Assembly: GCA_015231815.1 (NCBI GenBank)
Contig: JADGAW010000098.1
Coordinates: 1 to 7,717, forward strand
Length of the DNA: 7,717 nt
Reading direction: 5' to 3'
Origin: Nitrospinota bacterium
Lineage (GTDB): Bacteria > Nitrospinota_A > JADGAW01
Shown: positions 6,917 through 7,717 of the stretch, piece by piece
Numbering within the stretch: position 1 is the first letter of the stretch
How the letters are laid out: each line of letters opens with the position of its first letter
The notes under the pieces: generated by a model
The model's input: only the letters and a program-made list of their open reading frames with translations
The model's database searches: none
Told to the model about the DNA's origin: nothing
Program-made: the position numbers and the translations under genes

Positions 6917-7402
6917 TTATGGTGCGACACTCTGTGTTGGGGGAATTGAAAATGATGCATTACTCATTACTGGCAGGATTACATTTACAAAACATCCAGC
7001 ACTATTGGTGCTCTTAACAGAATTTGCAAAAACAATTGCCAAGCCGCCATATTGGTAAGTTCCACCGGTTCCTTGTGCACCAATAGCTCTTGCCTGAGTG
7101 ATAAAAGCTGTTTCCTGTAAAGCTAAGAAAGCTGTAGTTCCATTAGCATTGATTGCACTTGTGGTTGAATAGAAATTTGCTCCTGTTGACGAGTAAAAGT
7201 TCATCGTTATCGAGTCGGCAATATCCGAAAAACAAAAAACGTTTGTATATGCACCTGTGGATGGTGTTCCCGTTCCAGATGTTGCAACGCTTTGATTCCA
7301 GAGAGGAAAAGTAACGGTAAGTGCTGCCATTGATTTATTAGGAAATATAGCAATAGCAATAAAAAAAGATGAAAAGAGTATTTTTTTAATTATTTTATTC
7401 AT
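6917..7402 (-). CDS. Small secreted protein of unknown function (161 aa)
   Basis: The first 26 residues are a classical Sec signal peptide: a basic start (MNKIIKK), a hydrophobic core (about 8-20) and a likely signal peptidase I site after SMA (24-26). The mature part of about 135 residues is rich in Ser, Thr, Gly and Ala with alternating hydrophobic residues, so a beta-rich fold is likely. It has exactly two cysteines, Cys57 and Cys137, which could form a disulfide in the periplasm or outside the cell. It has no lipobox and no membrane anchor. I do not recognise a family. The base composition is visibly richer in GC than the flanking genes. An AGGTG ribosome binding site (7408-7412) 5 bases from the ATG and a good extended -10 promoter upstream argue that it is expressed, as a single-gene unit divergent from icd. 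Confidence 0.75.
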   Translation of the reverse strand: MNKIIKKILFSSFFIAIAIFPNKSMAALTVTFPLWNQSVATSGTGTPSTGAYTNVFCFSDIADSITMNFYSSTGANFYSTTSAINANGTTAFLALQETAFITQARAIGAQGTGGTYQYGGLAIVFANSVKSTNSAGCFVNVILPVMSNASFSIPPTQSVAP

Positions 7403-7452
7403 TTCAACACCTACAACAGTGAAAGTTGTTATTAAAAACTTTATTTTGTTTC

Positions 7453-7461
7453 ATTATAGCA
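7453..7461 (-). promoter_or_regulatory. Extended -10 promoter of the secreted-protein gene
   Basis: On the minus strand the sequence reads TGCTATAAT, a perfect extended -10 element (TGn-TATAAT). This type of promoter works with a poor -35, and indeed no good -35 lies 17 bases upstream. Transcription would start near 7446, giving a leader of roughly 45 bases before the ATG at 7402. The leader holds a small ACAAC/GTTGT stem (7413-7429). Confidence 0.6.
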
Positions 7462-7480
7462 CTACAGGTTTCAAATAATA

Positions 7481-7510
7481 TTCCTTAATTATCGGCAAAT
7501 ACTTTATAAT
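7481..7510 (+). promoter_or_regulatory. Candidate icd promoter
   Basis: A perfect TATAAT box lies at 7505-7510. Its best -35 match at normal spacing is poor (TTCCTT at 7481-7486, 18-base spacer). Transcription would start near 7517, about 40 bases ahead of the icd start codon. It lies back to back with the leftward promoter of the secreted-protein gene, so the two could share regulation. Confidence 0.35.
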
Positions 7511-7547
7511 AATTAGTTTAAATTTAACCCTTTACTATATTTATTTT

Positions 7548-7555
7548 GAGGAGAG
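7548..7555 (+). promoter_or_regulatory. Strong Shine-Dalgarno of icd
   Basis: GAGGAGAG contains AGGAG (7549-7553), five bases before the ATG at 7559. It is the only strong ribosome binding site in the window and it fixes the icd start codon. Confidence 0.8.
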
Positions 7556-7558
7556 TGT

Positions 7559-7717
7559 ATGACAACATCTAAGATTATTTGGACACAAATTGATGAAGCA
7601 CCTGCATTGGCAACTTTTTCATTACTTCCTATTGTTAATGCCTTTACTGGAGCAGCAGGAGTTAATGTCGAAACAAGAGATATTTCCCTTTCAGGCAGAG
7701 TGATTTCAACCTTTCCA
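7559..7717 (+). CDS. icd: Isocitrate dehydrogenase, NADP-dependent, monomeric type (N-terminal 53 residues; cut by window end)
   Basis: The 53 codons visible start MTTSKIIWTQIDEAPALATF and continue with SLLPIVNAFT and VETRDISLSGR. This run matches what I know of the N-terminus of monomeric NADP-dependent isocitrate dehydrogenase: K-I-I-[YW]-T-x-x-D-E-A-P-A-L-A-T-x-S-L-L-P-I, then A-F-T-G-x-A-G and V-E-T-R-D-I-S-L-[AS]-G-R. This cytosolic TCA-cycle enzyme converts isocitrate to 2-oxoglutarate with NADPH formation. It is about 740 residues long and unrelated in sequence to the smaller dimeric enzyme. Only about 7 percent of the gene lies in the window, so the catalytic residues cannot be checked. 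The reading frame is open to the last base. It is a housekeeping gene that marks the edge of the accessory region. Confidence 0.92.
   Translation, partial: MTTSKIIWTQIDEAPALATFSLLPIVNAFTGAAGVNVETRDISLSGRVISTFP

Overview
This AT-rich window looks like a bacterial surface-glycoconjugate (O-antigen, capsule or similar) accessory region that abuts a housekeeping gene at its right edge. The rightmost gene, cut by the window end, begins like the monomeric (about 740-residue) NADP-dependent isocitrate dehydrogenase. That enzyme, the Wzm-like ABC exporter subunit and the low GC suggest a Gram-negative bacterium, plausibly an AT-rich gammaproteobacterium. The sequence does not fix the taxon.

Layout. 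1-303: no convincing gene. 304-4262, minus strand: three co-directional genes read right to left. They are a radical SAM/SPASM enzyme (TTG start), an SDR oxidoreductase 12 bases downstream, and a large polytopic membrane protein of GT-C glycosyltransferase type 77 bases further on. 4263-4925: a 663-base gap with a nested inverted repeat, a possible small gene remnant and other foldable segments. 4926-5750, plus strand: an ABC-2 polysaccharide-export permease (Wzm type) without its ATPase partner. 5820-6704, minus strand: a class I SAM-dependent methyltransferase with an N-terminal zinc ribbon, convergent with the permease. 6917-7402, minus strand: a small secreted protein of unknown function. 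7559-end, plus strand: the start of icd, divergent from the secreted-protein gene.

How the genes may work together (inference). The permease, the GT-C-like membrane protein, the methyltransferase, the SDR and the radical SAM enzyme are all types found in loci that build, modify and export surface polysaccharides or lipid-linked sugars. The radical SAM-SDR-membrane protein trio has operon-like spacing and is the least familiar part. The missing wzt gene, the gap with repeats and the changing gene orientations suggest a locus remodelled by deletion or recombination, not one intact operon. No tRNA, rRNA, CRISPR array or recognisable transposase was seen.
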